Notes under the pieces: model-generated
Databases searched by the model: none
What the model saw: only the letters and a program-made list of their open reading frames with translations
What the model was told of the DNA's origin: nothing
Shown here: piece by piece, positions 27,001-34,907 of the stretch
Layout of the letters: each line of letters starts with the position of its first letter
Numbering within the stretch: the first letter of the stretch is position 1
DNA from: an uncultured Oribacterium sp.
GTDB taxonomy: Bacteria > Bacillota > Clostridia > Lachnospirales > Lachnospiraceae
Length of the DNA stretch: 64,000 nucleotides
Direction of reading: 5' to 3'
Assembly: GCA_946413525.1 (NCBI GenBank)
Contig: CAMKKZ010000009.1
Coordinates: forward strand, 78,715-142,714
Made by a program: the position numbers and the translations under genes

Positions 27001-27222
27001 CTGCACAGAATGAATAATCACGGTCTTTCCATCCGGATCAGTATAAATCCCCACATGAGAAGATCCTTCAATATGAGAGGAGAAATTCGTAAACTCCTTG
27101 CGAAATCTATCCGGCGCAATGATCTTTACGCCTGGAAAGATTTCTCGAATGAAATCCACATAATCCGAGACATTATATTCGCTGGTCAGGATCCTCTCAA
27201 TTTTCTTAATTGCCTGATTCAT
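23938..27222 (-). CDS. Eco57I-type methylase/restriction protein, C-terminus lost
   Basis: 1094 residues as read. The N-terminal 200 residues may be a nuclease-like domain. The methylase has DPAVGSGAF (motif I, near residue 550) and IGNPPYIQLQ (motif IV, near 785), the signature of N6-adenine methylases of the Eco57I class. The target-recognition part begins after it and stops at GATPYNLRNCAY near residue 1062; intact relatives continue for 150-300 residues. The last 32 residues are out-of-frame recombinase DNA. It overlaps the upstream helicase gene by four bases. With that helicase it resembles a two-gene phage-defence module; as it stands, sequence recognition is probably damaged. Confidence 0.85.
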   Translation of the reverse strand: MNQAIKKIERILTSEYNVSDYVDFIREIFPGVKIIAPDRFRKEFTNFSSHIEGSSHVGIYTDPDGKTVIIHSVQLKKESYVENSRSTQRSYAKKLMEAGNADAAIIAFYTDGDPKWRISFVRLDYEMKFENGRLSAKENMTPARRYSYLVGRDEPCHTAISRFHRFIIDDSNAAKPTLDDLEEAFSVEKVTEEFFNLYCEKFHQLREALENNADFVIEARQHNFTSAQFAKKLMGQIVFLYFLQKKGWLGVPAWPSELNEKDYKNAFFARGAKSRELIPKVYIKVAEDRYRISGKALDAMSDEDERILASCVRGKPWGTGSRTFMRTLFEFSQKKRANFFDDYLEPLFYNALNVNRGEQGYDPALHCRIPFLSGGLFEPIDGYDWEHNNFAIPNEVFSNKKDENDREGDGILDIFDRYNFTMSEDEPLEREVAIDPEMLGKVFENLLELNDRKSKGAFYTPREIVHYMCQETLISYLIRETRLPEQDVRDFILLGDFFKDEDTAKDRRQGDHDMLISENIFKIARDGGIVVNRLNDIDNALANIRVADPAVGSGAFPLGMLNEIVRARQNISAYMSINMNTYQKRTMYNNERSPYSLKAQTIKNCIFAADIEPSAVDIAQLRLWLSLVIDDEINPDAQSPLDGHRNPIPLPNLECNIVCGNSLVDVFEGHELINSSELIGTSGTGQQRNLFQSSYDTILPILIDAQNQLFRCEDASKKKELKESIENLKDELVKVQMQGASSDTWERYLQKRKEASRPFVLWQIDFARVFRKKGGFDVVIGNPPYIQLQKTINEETGEKLGDALAHLGYQTYTKTGDIYCLFYEKGYNLLHHDGILSFITSNKWMRASYGEKLRGFLAQHTDPICLIDFAGQKIFKSATVDVNILMFSKRENRGNTLSCIVRDQCVGNLSVYIMHNSINLSLDKNVAWVINSPIEESIKYKINIKGIPLGKWDININFGIKTGFNGAFIISTDIKDRLIAEDPKSADLIRPILRGRDIQRFSYSFANLWLINVHNGIKEMNIPPININDYPAIKNHLDSFYNKLAKRADKGATPYNLRNCAYMNVLYGQSKMVIALAMIFKAKFWRLPLVYLLK

Positions 27223-30200
27223 ACCCTACCTCCCCTGACATAACATGAAAGGATCACCTGTTTCTCCCCATCCACTTTTCCCTGCCGCGATTTCTTCTCC
27301 TCGAAGTAGGATTCCGGAACCAGTTTCATAATCTCGAAATAAAGCTCCAGAACATCCTGCACGACCTTGCTCTTCCTGACGACATCCTTTGAAATGCGGG
27401 CCGGAATTTCCCCATCTTCCCAGCGCCTGATCAAAATGCCAAGTTTCTCTTCCTGGTCATCCGTAAGGGCCGGCTCGTTTTTCATTGCTTTAAGCATCCT
27501 TATTATTTTAGCATCGTTACCGGCAACCATAACCTTCTCCGTGCTGACGGCTTCTTCTTCAAGCAGCATTTCGTCAAAGGCATCGCTGTTCCTGTCATAC
27601 TGATCATAAAAATCACTTCCGATACGGACTTTGGGATCATCCGGTTCAGACTGGATGAACTTAATGGCTTCCATAAACGAAAGCTGCTTTGTATCGGCCT
27701 TTGTCTCGAAAATTTGGCCTGTCCCGGAGGATTGATCTGTCCTGGAAAATGGGCCTGTCTCGAAATTTTGGTCTGTCTCACAGTTCTGACCTGTCTGGAA
27801 AAACGTCTTGAGCGCACCCTTTCGGATAAATCCGATCGTAAAGTTCCCTGAAACATCCCCGTTTGTCTTTCCGGCTTTTGCCTTCTTCGGAAGCCTCTTG
27901 ATCAAAGAGAACAGCGCGGGATCGTGATCCCTGACCTGACGGATGATCGCCAGATATCCGAGCTCCGGATTCGTGCTTTCCTCATCAGTATCCATGTCTT
28001 TATTCAGAGCGGAGAACAGCTTCTTTGGCGATACATCCTCCTCTTCTGAAAGATACTTGAAATCCTCGCCTAAAGTATCATGAAACGCCTGTATTTTCTC
28101 CAAAATACGTTCCTCCATCGGCAGCTGCTTCTCGCTCTGCGCCGTAGGGAAAAAATTAAAGACATAGATCCTGTCAAAAGCTGTCCCAACGCGGTTGATA
28201 CGCCCTACACGCTGCATGATTCTGGTCGGGTTCCAGGGCAGGTCATAATTGACCAGCACATTTGCCCTGTGAAGGTTAATGCCCTCCGCAAGCACGTCGG
28301 TGGTAATCAGCAAATCATATTTATCATTATTCTTGTCCGCATTCTTAGGATTGAAACTGTCCTCAATCTCCGCCTTCAGGGCCTGAGAACTCTGGCCGGA
28401 AAAGAATATGACAGAATCACCATAGATTTCCTGAAGATTAGCGGCAAGATACTCCGCCGTTTCCCTGGATTCGGTAAATACGATAAGCTTTTTGCCCCGC
28501 ATGATCCGGTTTGTCTTAAGGTGTTTCTTGAATTCGTCCAGCTTCGGGTCTGTTTCAACCATGTTCCAAAGATCCTGGAGATACTTAAGCTGCGCAAGGT
28601 CCTGCCGCAGTTCCTTCATAAACCTTGGCTCAAACTCATTCGTCCGAAATTCCATGACATCCTGCTGTTCTATCAGGTACATCAGCTTTTCAATGTTGCC
28701 GTCATCCAGCAGATCATAGACATCGACCTTTTTGCTGATGTAAACCTTCCCGGTTTCCGCCATGGAAATGAATTTCTCATAGGAATCAATAAACCTTGAA
28801 AGCGTCATCCTGAACGCGTGGAAGCTGCTTTCCAGACGCTTTACAAGGATGCCTTTCATGAAGCCGCCCATATTACGCTGCGCAGCCAGCATCTGAGCGT
28901 ATTTCTTTTTATCTTTAAGGTACAAAAGCGGAGTATATCTTGAATACTTGAAATCCTTGATGGAGGCTATGGTCTCGGTAAAGGCTTCATTCGTAGCCTC
29001 GTCAAACTCATATATAATTTTTTCCGGACTTCCTGCCTTTGGGAAAGTAAGTCCCTGCGCTTTCAGATCATCTCCGTAATATTCTTCGATTTCGCTTCTG
29101 GTACGGCGGATCATCACCTCGCGAAGGAGCTTGTCGCGAATGATCTCTGAGTTTTCACGAAGCTGCTTCATATATCCGGCTGAGCCCTTCGGAAATTTGT
29201 TCAATTTTCCATTAAGCCCCCGGAAGAAGCCTTCAATATTACGGATGCCGTTGATTGTCCCGCTCTGCTTCGACTGGAAGAGATACAGTTGATTCTCGAT
29301 GTCTGTAGTGTAATTATTAATCGGCGTGGCGGAAATCAGGACGACCTTCTTTCCGCGGCATATTTGATGCAAGAGCGTGAAGCTCTCCGTATCGCTGTTA
29401 CGGAAACGATGCGCCTCATCAATGAAGATATAGCTGTATTTATCCGTTCCCTTCTGAATGATGCCCTCCAATTTTCCAAGGGACTCCACATCGAAACGCG
29501 CGACATCAAATTCCTGAAGGACGGAACGCCAGTAATCCACCAATACGGGCGGGCAGATGAAGAGTTTATAAGTATTCCGATGAAAAGTATTCGCCAGCAT
29601 GGCACAGACATATGTCTTGCCAAGACCCACGACATCGGATATGAACACGCCACCATAAGCGTCAATCTTCTGCCTTGCCTGTGTCACGGCATCAATCTGA
29701 TACTGCAGGCGCATATACCCCTCCGGCAGCAAGGTCTGGAAGTTCTCCTTGTCGGCATTAATCTCTTCTTTGAAGAACTCATAAAGAGTTTTGAGGTAAA
29801 GCTGATATGGCGTTATATCGTCCTTCATCCAGGTGCGGTCCTGCAGCGTCTCTATATATGCATCCCCGATATCCTCGCCCCTCGCCCAAAGTTCTTCAAA
29901 CTTATCCAGCGCAAACCGCACGTCAGGCGCATCCTTCAGTTCCACATTAAATTCTAAATTGTTCAGAAGACCCGCCTCAGAAAAATTGCTGGAACCGGTA
30001 ATCACACTGCCGAACATGTCCGGAACCTTCACCGGGTCCTTCCTCATGATATAAACTTTGGCATGAATCGGTGCCTCCGTGAAGAGACGCATTTCCAGTT
30101 TTCCGGATTTCAGCCAGCCTATAAATACACGCACGCCCTTCTCAACTTCCGAACTCGTGTCGGAATTTTCAAACTCTTCCTCTACCGTATTTTCGAGAAG

Positions 30201-30476
30201 CTCTATACTTTCCCTTTTCGTAAAGGATGTGTATTTCACCTCCTCCCTGGCACGATCAATGATTTTCACAGTAAACCGGTCTGCGTCAAGTCCGACAAGG
30301 ATCCTGATCTTCTCCACAGACTCCAAGGCCGGATACAGCTTGAAAAAGCCGCTCGTCCTGAAATAGCCCACCAGCACATCGAAGAACCGGGTGCCGCTCT
30401 TAAGGACCACGGCAAAACGGCTGTACAAGTCCCTCTCCGGCTCATTCGTAAAGAATTTCAGATCGTTCTGGACCAT
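27219..30476 (-). CDS. PLD-SNF2 helicase-nuclease of a defence module
   Basis: 1085 residues. N-terminal phospholipase D-like domain (about 10-210) with IHAKVYIMRKD and a second GSSNFSEAGL motif. Then a superfamily 2 SNF2-type ATPase: DVVGLGKTYV (Walker A, near 283), FIDEAHRFRN (motif II) and LISATPINN (motif III), and a C-terminal RecA lobe (about 680-810) with TDVLAEGINLH and RIMQRVGRINR. It would translocate on double-stranded DNA. Coupled by a four-base overlap to the methylase-type gene, the usual arrangement of helicase-plus-modification defence pairs related in parts to DISARM. GGGGGAGG precedes the ATG. Residues about 890-925 are an in-frame tandem repeat. Confidence 0.9.
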   Translation of the reverse strand: MVQNDLKFFTNEPERDLYSRFAVVLKSGTRFFDVLVGYFRTSGFFKLYPALESVEKIRILVGLDADRFTVKIIDRAREEVKYTSFTKRESIELLENTVEEEFENSDTSSEVEKGVRVFIGWLKSGKLEMRLFTEAPIHAKVYIMRKDPVKVPDMFGSVITGSSNFSEAGLLNNLEFNVELKDAPDVRFALDKFEELWARGEDIGDAYIETLQDRTWMKDDITPYQLYLKTLYEFFKEEINADKENFQTLLPEGYMRLQYQIDAVTQARQKIDAYGGVFISDVVGLGKTYVCAMLANTFHRNTYKLFICPPVLVDYWRSVLQEFDVARFDVESLGKLEGIIQKGTDKYSYIFIDEAHRFRNSDTESFTLLHQICRGKKVVLISATPINNYTTDIENQLYLFQSKQSGTINGIRNIEGFFRGLNGKLNKFPKGSAGYMKQLRENSEIIRDKLLREVMIRRTRSEIEEYYGDDLKAQGLTFPKAGSPEKIIYEFDEATNEAFTETIASIKDFKYSRYTPLLYLKDKKKYAQMLAAQRNMGGFMKGILVKRLESSFHAFRMTLSRFIDSYEKFISMAETGKVYISKKVDVYDLLDDGNIEKLMYLIEQQDVMEFRTNEFEPRFMKELRQDLAQLKYLQDLWNMVETDPKLDEFKKHLKTNRIMRGKKLIVFTESRETAEYLAANLQEIYGDSVIFFSGQSSQALKAEIEDSFNPKNADKNNDKYDLLITTDVLAEGINLHRANVLVNYDLPWNPTRIMQRVGRINRVGTAFDRIYVFNFFPTAQSEKQLPMEERILEKIQAFHDTLGEDFKYLSEEEDVSPKKLFSALNKDMDTDEESTNPELGYLAIIRQVRDHDPALFSLIKRLPKKAKAGKTNGDVSGNFTIGFIRKGALKTFFQTGQNCETDQNFETGPFSRTDQSSGTGQIFETKADTKQLSFMEAIKFIQSEPDDPKVRIGSDFYDQYDRNSDAFDEMLLEEEAVSTEKVMVAGNDAKIIRMLKAMKNEPALTDDQEEKLGILIRRWEDGEIPARISKDVVRKSKVVQDVLELYFEIMKLVPESYFEEKKSRQGKVDGEKQVILSCYVRGGRV
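27708..27803. repeat. In-frame 18-bp tandem repeats in the helicase gene
   Basis: Five to six imperfect 18-bp units around TTGGYCTGTCTCG on the plus strand, encoding six-residue units such as GQNCET, DQNFET and GQIFET. The surrounding protein reads on normally, so this is an insertion or expansion within a linker. Confidence 0.75.
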
Positions 30477-30614
30477 GTCAAATACCTCCCCCCGCCATGC
30501 TGACCGCGAACACTGCGCAAATCACAAACAATTGCTTTCCCTACGCTTCCATCCATAAGGATCAAGCACTTCTCAATCCCCTCTGTTCAAAAGGATCAAC
30601 CATTTCCCTAATCC
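30477..30614. other. Upstream region of the defence module
   Basis: No gene. AAGGATCAA..CATTTC is repeated twice (about 30557 and 30590). A promoter for the helicase is expected but not clear. Confidence 0.3.
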
Positions 30615-30712
30615 CTCTGTCCGTAAAAATTATATGACAGAAACTCCCACCATATGATACTTCGCAGGTTGAAACTATTTTATCACATCCAGAGCAAAAT
30701 GTAACGGTATTG
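30615..30712. repeat. Left copy of a 98-bp direct repeat around relBE
   Basis: Contains CTCTGTCCGTAAAAATTAT, ACTCCCACCATATGATACTT and GTTGAAACTATTTTATCACA. Nearly identical to 31717-31816, in the same orientation. Confidence 0.85.
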
Positions 30713-30749
30713 CCTGATATATAAAAAAACTAATGTATGTGAATGCCGC

Positions 30750-30955
30750 ATCGAGCTGGGCGTGTAATCATGAGCTGATTTTCCCGCAGGCGGTTTGGCA
30801 AGATAAAATCAAAGAAATTACAAAACCACTCTGATAGATGATCCAATTTGCCCCACATGCGGTTCGCTATATCAAAATCCACTCTGTCCGTCATGCCTGT
30901 CTGGAAATCGCTGCCGAAGTAATCCTCCCCTATTAAAGTGGTTTTTCTTAGAGTG
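30750..30955 (-). repeat. Family A copies beside relE
   Basis: On the minus strand, hairpin-like CACTCTAAG..ACCACTTTAAT, then copies with CAGAGTGG and GCGAACCGCATGTGGGGC. Two to three degraded units. They lie downstream of the relE stop codon. Confidence 0.65.
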
Positions 30956-31009
30956 CCTGCGACAATTTCTGATGCAAAAACTCCCTGCCAAGTCGACAGG
31001 GAGCTGCTG

Positions 31010-31339
31010 TTACCATTCGATTGTTTCTTCGAGCTGCTTACTGATGTCGCACCCACCGTACATGATTCGAGCGATAGAAACTGTTTCCGTTTCTTTCTTC
31101 AGAGTATAGAAGACGAGATAGTTTTTAACCGGCATAAAACGGACTCCCTGACTGCGCCAGGGCTCATCTTTGTATAGAGGATTGCGCTCTGGAAACTTTT
31201 CCAAAGAACGTATATCAGCCATGATTTTGTCTGTGAGGGAATGCGCCGTGCCAGGGACAAGAAGTGTGAATGCGATATATTCATATATTTCCCGCAAGTC
31301 TTGTCGGGCTGTGTGGGTATAAACAATTTTCATGCTCAT
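31010..31339 (-). CDS. RelE/ParE family toxin
   Basis: 109 residues with the RelE/ParE signature: IVYTHTARQDLREIYEYIA at the start, LEKFPERNPLY in the middle and FMPVKNYLVFYTLK followed by VSIARIMYGGCD near the end. It would be a ribosome-dependent mRNA nuclease or a gyrase poison; members cannot be separated by eye, but the partner antitoxin is of the RelB/DinJ type, which favours the RelE role. The start overlaps the antitoxin stop by four bases. Confidence 0.88.
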   Translation of the reverse strand: MSMKIVYTHTARQDLREIYEYIAFTLLVPGTAHSLTDKIMADIRSLEKFPERNPLYKDEPWRSQGVRFMPVKNYLVFYTLKKETETVSIARIMYGGCDISKQLEETIEW

Positions 31340-31653
31340 ACGTCATACAAGCTCCTCATCTCTGCTTCAACCGCATCAGCGGAAATAACACGGCCAGCGG
31401 CAATATCGTCCATGCCTTTCTGCAGTTCCATATCGAACTGTTCCTTAATCATGCTGCCGATAGCTATGGGCACGGAGGCAGGAATCTTCATCTCAAATGG
31501 AATCCCACGCTGCATAACGATCTGCTTTAAAAACATGCCGATTGCGTTGGACATGGGGATGCCCAACTGATTCAGGATCGCTTCCGCCTGTTCTTTTGTT
31601 TCCGGATCAACACGAGTGAATACATTAGCTGTTCTTGTTGCTGTTCTTGCCAT
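31336..31653 (-). CDS. RelB/DinJ family antitoxin
   Basis: 105 residues from the start used. The N-terminal ribbon-helix-helix (ANVFTRVDPETKEQAEAIL, then GIPMSNAIGMFLKQIV) is characteristic of RelB/DinJ. The C-terminal tail would wrap the toxin. The frame is open to 31695, but the ATG at 31653 has GAGGTG seven bases upstream and matches the family start MARTATRTANVF. First gene of the module. Confidence 0.9.
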   Translation of the reverse strand: MARTATRTANVFTRVDPETKEQAEAILNQLGIPMSNAIGMFLKQIVMQRGIPFEMKIPASVPIAIGSMIKEQFDMELQKGMDDIAAGRVISADAVEAEMRSLYDV

Positions 31654-31716
31654 GAGACACACCTCGCTTTCGGATTTCCGAGTATAGCATAGCATATTTG
31701 ATTGCTAAAAGCAATC

Positions 31717-31816
31717 TCTCTGCCCGTAAAAATTATTTGACAAGAACTCCCACCATATGATACTTTGCAGGTTGAAACTATTTTATCACATCCAGGGCAG
31801 AATGTAATGGAATTTG
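31717..31816. repeat. Right copy of the direct repeat around relBE
   Basis: Same sequence as 30615-30712 with a few substitutions and one insertion (TTTGACAAGAACTCCC against ATATGACAGAAACTCCC). The two copies bracket relBE and are 1.1 kb apart. Confidence 0.85.
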
Positions 31817-32156
31817 CAAACATTTCCGTTAAGGGTATAAAAATTATTTTAAAGAAAACAGATATTTCCATTTCTAACATCAAAAATAAAGACGATCCGA
31901 ACGCGTAGATAACGAAGGCAGCGATGAAACATGATTAACTCTAATACAAGAAAAATCAGCTTTTGAGCAAAATGAATGCATCATACACTCAAAGCCTTAT
32001 GACACACTCAACTTGACATTATTCAACAAGTATCACAAAATATATATCGTAACCTATCCTGTCATTACATACTTGAGGGTGATATTTTCACCCAGGATTG
32101 TTGCAGGATCATTTGGAGAGTGAATTTGAAAGAATGTATTTGAAGGAGGAACAAAC
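31817..32156. other. Gap upstream of the secreted cell-wall-binding protein
   Basis: No gene. A TTGACA box lies at 32013-32018 on the plus strand, and AAAATA/TATATA sequences follow, so a promoter for the next gene is likely here, but the -10 box is ambiguous. Confidence 0.4.
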
Positions 32157-32822
32157 ATGAAGAAAACTGCCGCGGTACTGTTATCAGTGGTTCTTGGTCT
32201 GTCTGCCGCAATGTCCTCAATGGCGGGCGAATGGAAGAGCGACAGCGTTGGCTGGTGGTGGGTGAAGGACGATGGCTCTTACAGCACGTCTGCCTGGGAA
32301 AATATCAATGGCGCATGGTATTATTTTTATGATAACGGATACATGGCGCACGACACCTGGATTGGGAATTATTATGTCGGCTCTACCGGCGCAATGTTTG
32401 TAAACGCAACGACGCCGGACGGCTATCGGGTAGGCGCGGATGGCGCCTGGATTCCGGATCACAATAATATTTACAGCAGCAGCACCGTTTCAACCAGCAA
32501 GCTATCCGGAAATTTCTATCTGGCCAATCATCCCGTTTCCAATAATGAAGGTGTGGAGTCAATAACGGTTTTCGGCGACAGGATGACGGTTACCGGGTAT
32601 TTCAAAAGATTAAGCGATGATGGGAGCCATTACGAGGATCTGGGATACAGGACGGAAGTATTTACAATCGGAAGCGCGGATTATATATTCTCCGGTGGCG
32701 AACAGCCGGACAGCCATGTAACAAAAGAGGATTTTTTCCAGCTTGCGGATCAGCGAAACGGTCTGGCGCTTGTCCTGAACTGCACGGTGGGCAATGTGAC
32801 AACGGCCACCTTGTCATCCTGA
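32157..32822 (+). CDS. Secreted protein with cell-wall-binding repeats
   Basis: 221 residues. Signal peptide at residues 1-23 (MKKTAAVLLSVVLGLSAAMS, cleavage after SMA). Residues 25-100 hold about three choline-binding-type aromatic repeats (GWWWVKDDGSY, AWYYFYDNGYMAHDTW, YVGSTGAMF). Residues 105-221 are a beta-rich domain with no motif I know. Probably held on the wall by the aromatic repeats. GAAGGAGGA precedes the ATG. No neighbouring gene gives a functional hint. Confidence 0.85.
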   Translation: MKKTAAVLLSVVLGLSAAMSSMAGEWKSDSVGWWWVKDDGSYSTSAWENINGAWYYFYDNGYMAHDTWIGNYYVGSTGAMFVNATTPDGYRVGADGAWIPDHNNIYSSSTVSTSKLSGNFYLANHPVSNNEGVESITVFGDRMTVTGYFKRLSDDGSHYEDLGYRTEVFTIGSADYIFSGGEQPDSHVTKEDFFQLADQRNGLALVLNCTVGNVTTATLSS

Positions 32823-32884
32823 CATTGTTGCGATAAACAAGTTATGCATTGTGCATCATTCATTATTCTTGATTCTTGAGAGCC

Positions 32885-32950
32885 GATTTGCTCCGCGGGC
32901 GGTTCGCTATGTCAAACCCCAGTGCCGTCAAACCTCACTCTGATAATTAA
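32885..32950 (-). repeat. Family A copy
   Basis: Read on the minus strand: ATCAGAGTGAGGTTTGAC..TTTGACATAGCGAACCGCCC then GCGGAGCAAATCGGCTC. Just downstream of the secreted protein gene; one stem is degraded. Confidence 0.6.
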
Positions 32951-32962
32951 GTGAAAGCAGCA

Positions 32963-32990
32963 CCCCCTGGATCCTCTGAAATCCAGGGGG
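32963..32990 (+). terminator. Strong hairpin after the secreted protein gene
   Basis: CCCCCTGGAT (32963-32972) pairs perfectly with ATCCAGGGGG (32981-32990), and flanking CAGC/GCTG may extend it. No T run follows, so termination is uncertain. Confidence 0.4.
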
Positions 32991-32997
32991 CGCTGTA

Positions 32998-33135
32998 GAA
33001 TTTGACTTGATGCTGCAGGCATTGAGTCCCATTTGTGTCGCGCCAGCGGCACAAATGAAGCACGAAAGGATCTTTCATGATTTTTTGTGAGGCGGGGCTC
33101 CATGACTGGAAGTATGAAAGGCTTGCCTTTCATAC
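32998..33135 (+). repeat. Family C hairpin element
   Basis: Modules in order: GACTTGATGCTGCAGGCATT, the hairpin CATTTGTG..CACAAATG, GAAAGGATCTTTC, TTTGTGAGGCGGGGCTCC and TATGAAAGGCTTGCCTTTCA. Related copies are at 34908, 37912 and 40675. Confidence 0.8.
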
Positions 33136-33166
33136 TTGTCAATATATCAAGGATTGCAACAGTTAG

Positions 33167-33320
33167 CCGAAAAAACATTCAGTCAGGGATGGCAGCAGCC
33201 GACCGAAAAAAATTATTCAGTCAAGGATAGCAGCAGCCGGCCGAAAAAATCATTCAGTCAGAGACGGCAGCAGCCGGCTGAAAAAATCATTCAGTCAGGG
33301 ATGGCAGCAGCCGGCCGAAA
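33167..33320. repeat. Four tandem 37-bp repeats overlapping a gene end
   Basis: Units CCGGCCGAAAAAATCATTCA then GTCAGGGATGGCAGCAG repeat four times. The last copy lies inside the nuclease gene and encodes its final residues SAGCCHP and stop, so the array looks like an amplification of the gene's 3' end. Confidence 0.85.
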
Positions 33321-34557
33321 CATAGCCTGAGGCAATCAGTTCATCCCGGCTTCCATTATAATAACGCCTGTTTTTTTCGGCTGTCTTTTCCCCGCTTTTA
33401 CAGCCATTCCAATGGAATCTTCCGGTATTAATGTTGACAAGATAGGTCGCGTCGCGATGGGTCTGATCCAGCAGTACGACGCGGGTTACGGCCTCAACCC
33501 CCTCTGTATCGGCAGGGGTCCCGGTATCAAGGCTCTTCCCGTCGGCAAGAGCCCCGGTATCAAGATTCTTCTCGCCAACAGGAGCCCCGGCGTTAACGCC
33601 CCCCGTGTCAAGCAGCATCCAGCTCTCCCCATTCTGATAATTGATGCCGATTCCAGGCTGTACATTGTAACAGAAGACACAGAACTCCACTTCATCATCC
33701 TCCATGGATTCTGCTTCAATCAGCACGCCCCTGGCCACCAGCTCATCACCATGGAAAAGGGGTGTTGCGCGGTAAAGCACATGATGCCCCGTGTCCTTCA
33801 TATATTCCGCCACATCAAATTCACAGGAATACATTCCCTGCGTATTCATATACCTGGTGCCGGTAATGAGGTTCCGTTCGTTCGCGTTTTCCCCGGCAAA
33901 AGAAAACGCGATCAGGTGGCAGCGATTCCAAAGATACAGGTCACTTATCAATTCAGGATATTTCGCCTGATTCCAGCCGGATGGCTTGACCATCCCGATT
34001 TCACCCCTCTTCTCCGTCGGCATCAGCTCCGGTCCAAGGCACGCCATGCAGGAGCCACAGCGGGAAAGACTGTCCAGCTCTGGATAATACTCGTAGGCCA
34101 TCGTGGTCCTGTCCGTTTCCTTGAAGAAGGGTTTGTTCCCATTAACCTCCACAAAGGGAATTCCATCAAATTCCGGAATAACGGCCAGAATAGCCTCGGA
34201 GTCCGGCTCTCCGGAGTCATCAGCCAATTCCGCAAACTCTGCAGCGTAGGTATTTATTCCGGAAAAAAAGCGGGCAAGAAAAGAGTCGGCAGCAATTCGG
34301 GCAACGCCGGAACCGGATACTTGAAAAGTCGGCGCAGCGATTGGGACAGCGCCGGAACCGAATTCTTGAAAAGTTGGCGCAGTGGTTGGGACAACGCCGG
34401 AATCCGATTTTCGCAAATCAGCAGCAGCGAAAGAAACATCATTAGACACATGCCTGTCCGGCTGTTTGGAATTTAAGACAGTAGCCATGGAAAAAAACAT
34501 TACAAGAAATACAGCGAGCAAGCATGAAAGGACAAATCTTTTTATTGATTTTTTCAT
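33295..34557 (-). CDS. Surface DNA/RNA non-specific endonuclease
   Basis: 420 residues. Residues 8-28 are a signal-anchor. About 45-105 are low complexity (VPTTAPTFQEFGSG repeats). The nuclease domain (about 130-290) has the beta-beta-alpha metal motif LWNRCHLIAFSFAGENANER, where the usual DRGH appears as NRCH with His near 216, followed by NLITGTRYMNTQGM. About 305-355 is a repeat-derived linker (LDTGALADGKSLDTG). The end (YLVNINTGRFHWNGCKSG and SRDELIASGYVSAGCCHP) is a small Cys-rich domain common in these proteins. It probably degrades external DNA. GAGG lies before the ATG. Confidence 0.88.
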   Translation of the reverse strand: MKKSIKRFVLSCLLAVFLVMFFSMATVLNSKQPDRHVSNDVSFAAADLRKSDSGVVPTTAPTFQEFGSGAVPIAAPTFQVSGSGVARIAADSFLARFFSGINTYAAEFAELADDSGEPDSEAILAVIPEFDGIPFVEVNGNKPFFKETDRTTMAYEYYPELDSLSRCGSCMACLGPELMPTEKRGEIGMVKPSGWNQAKYPELISDLYLWNRCHLIAFSFAGENANERNLITGTRYMNTQGMYSCEFDVAEYMKDTGHHVLYRATPLFHGDELVARGVLIEAESMEDDEVEFCVFCYNVQPGIGINYQNGESWMLLDTGGVNAGAPVGEKNLDTGALADGKSLDTGTPADTEGVEAVTRVVLLDQTHRDATYLVNINTGRFHWNGCKSGEKTAEKNRRYYNGSRDELIASGYVSAGCCHP

Positions 34558-34624
34558 GATAAACCTCGTTATTGTTCAAATTTCATCTTTTCACTTGTAA
34601 TCCAATTTCCATGGCGGCAAGGGA

Positions 34625-34860
34625 TCCGGTGCATGGAAAATCTTCAAACGCTCCATCTTCAGCTCTATCCTCACTGCCCGGAAAACCCGGTTGAAAGCGC
34701 TTCGGGGCATGGAAAATCCCCAACGCTCCATTTTCAGCTCTATCCTCACTGCCGGAAAACCCGGTTGAAAGCGGTTCGGATCATGGAAAATCCCCAACGC
34801 TCCATCTTCAGCTCTATCCTCACTGCCCGGAAAACCTGGCTGAAAGCGGTCCGGAACGCG
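34625..34860. repeat. Three tandem 75-bp repeats
   Basis: Units starting ATGGAAAATC..CAACGCTCCA and containing TCAGCTCTATCCTCACTGCC occur about every 75 bp. Open frames through them are by-products of the repeat length. Upstream of the nuclease gene. Confidence 0.8.
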
Positions 34861-34907
34861 TAAAAATTACATACACGTCCCTTGTCATCTCATTTCACGC
34901 CTCATGC

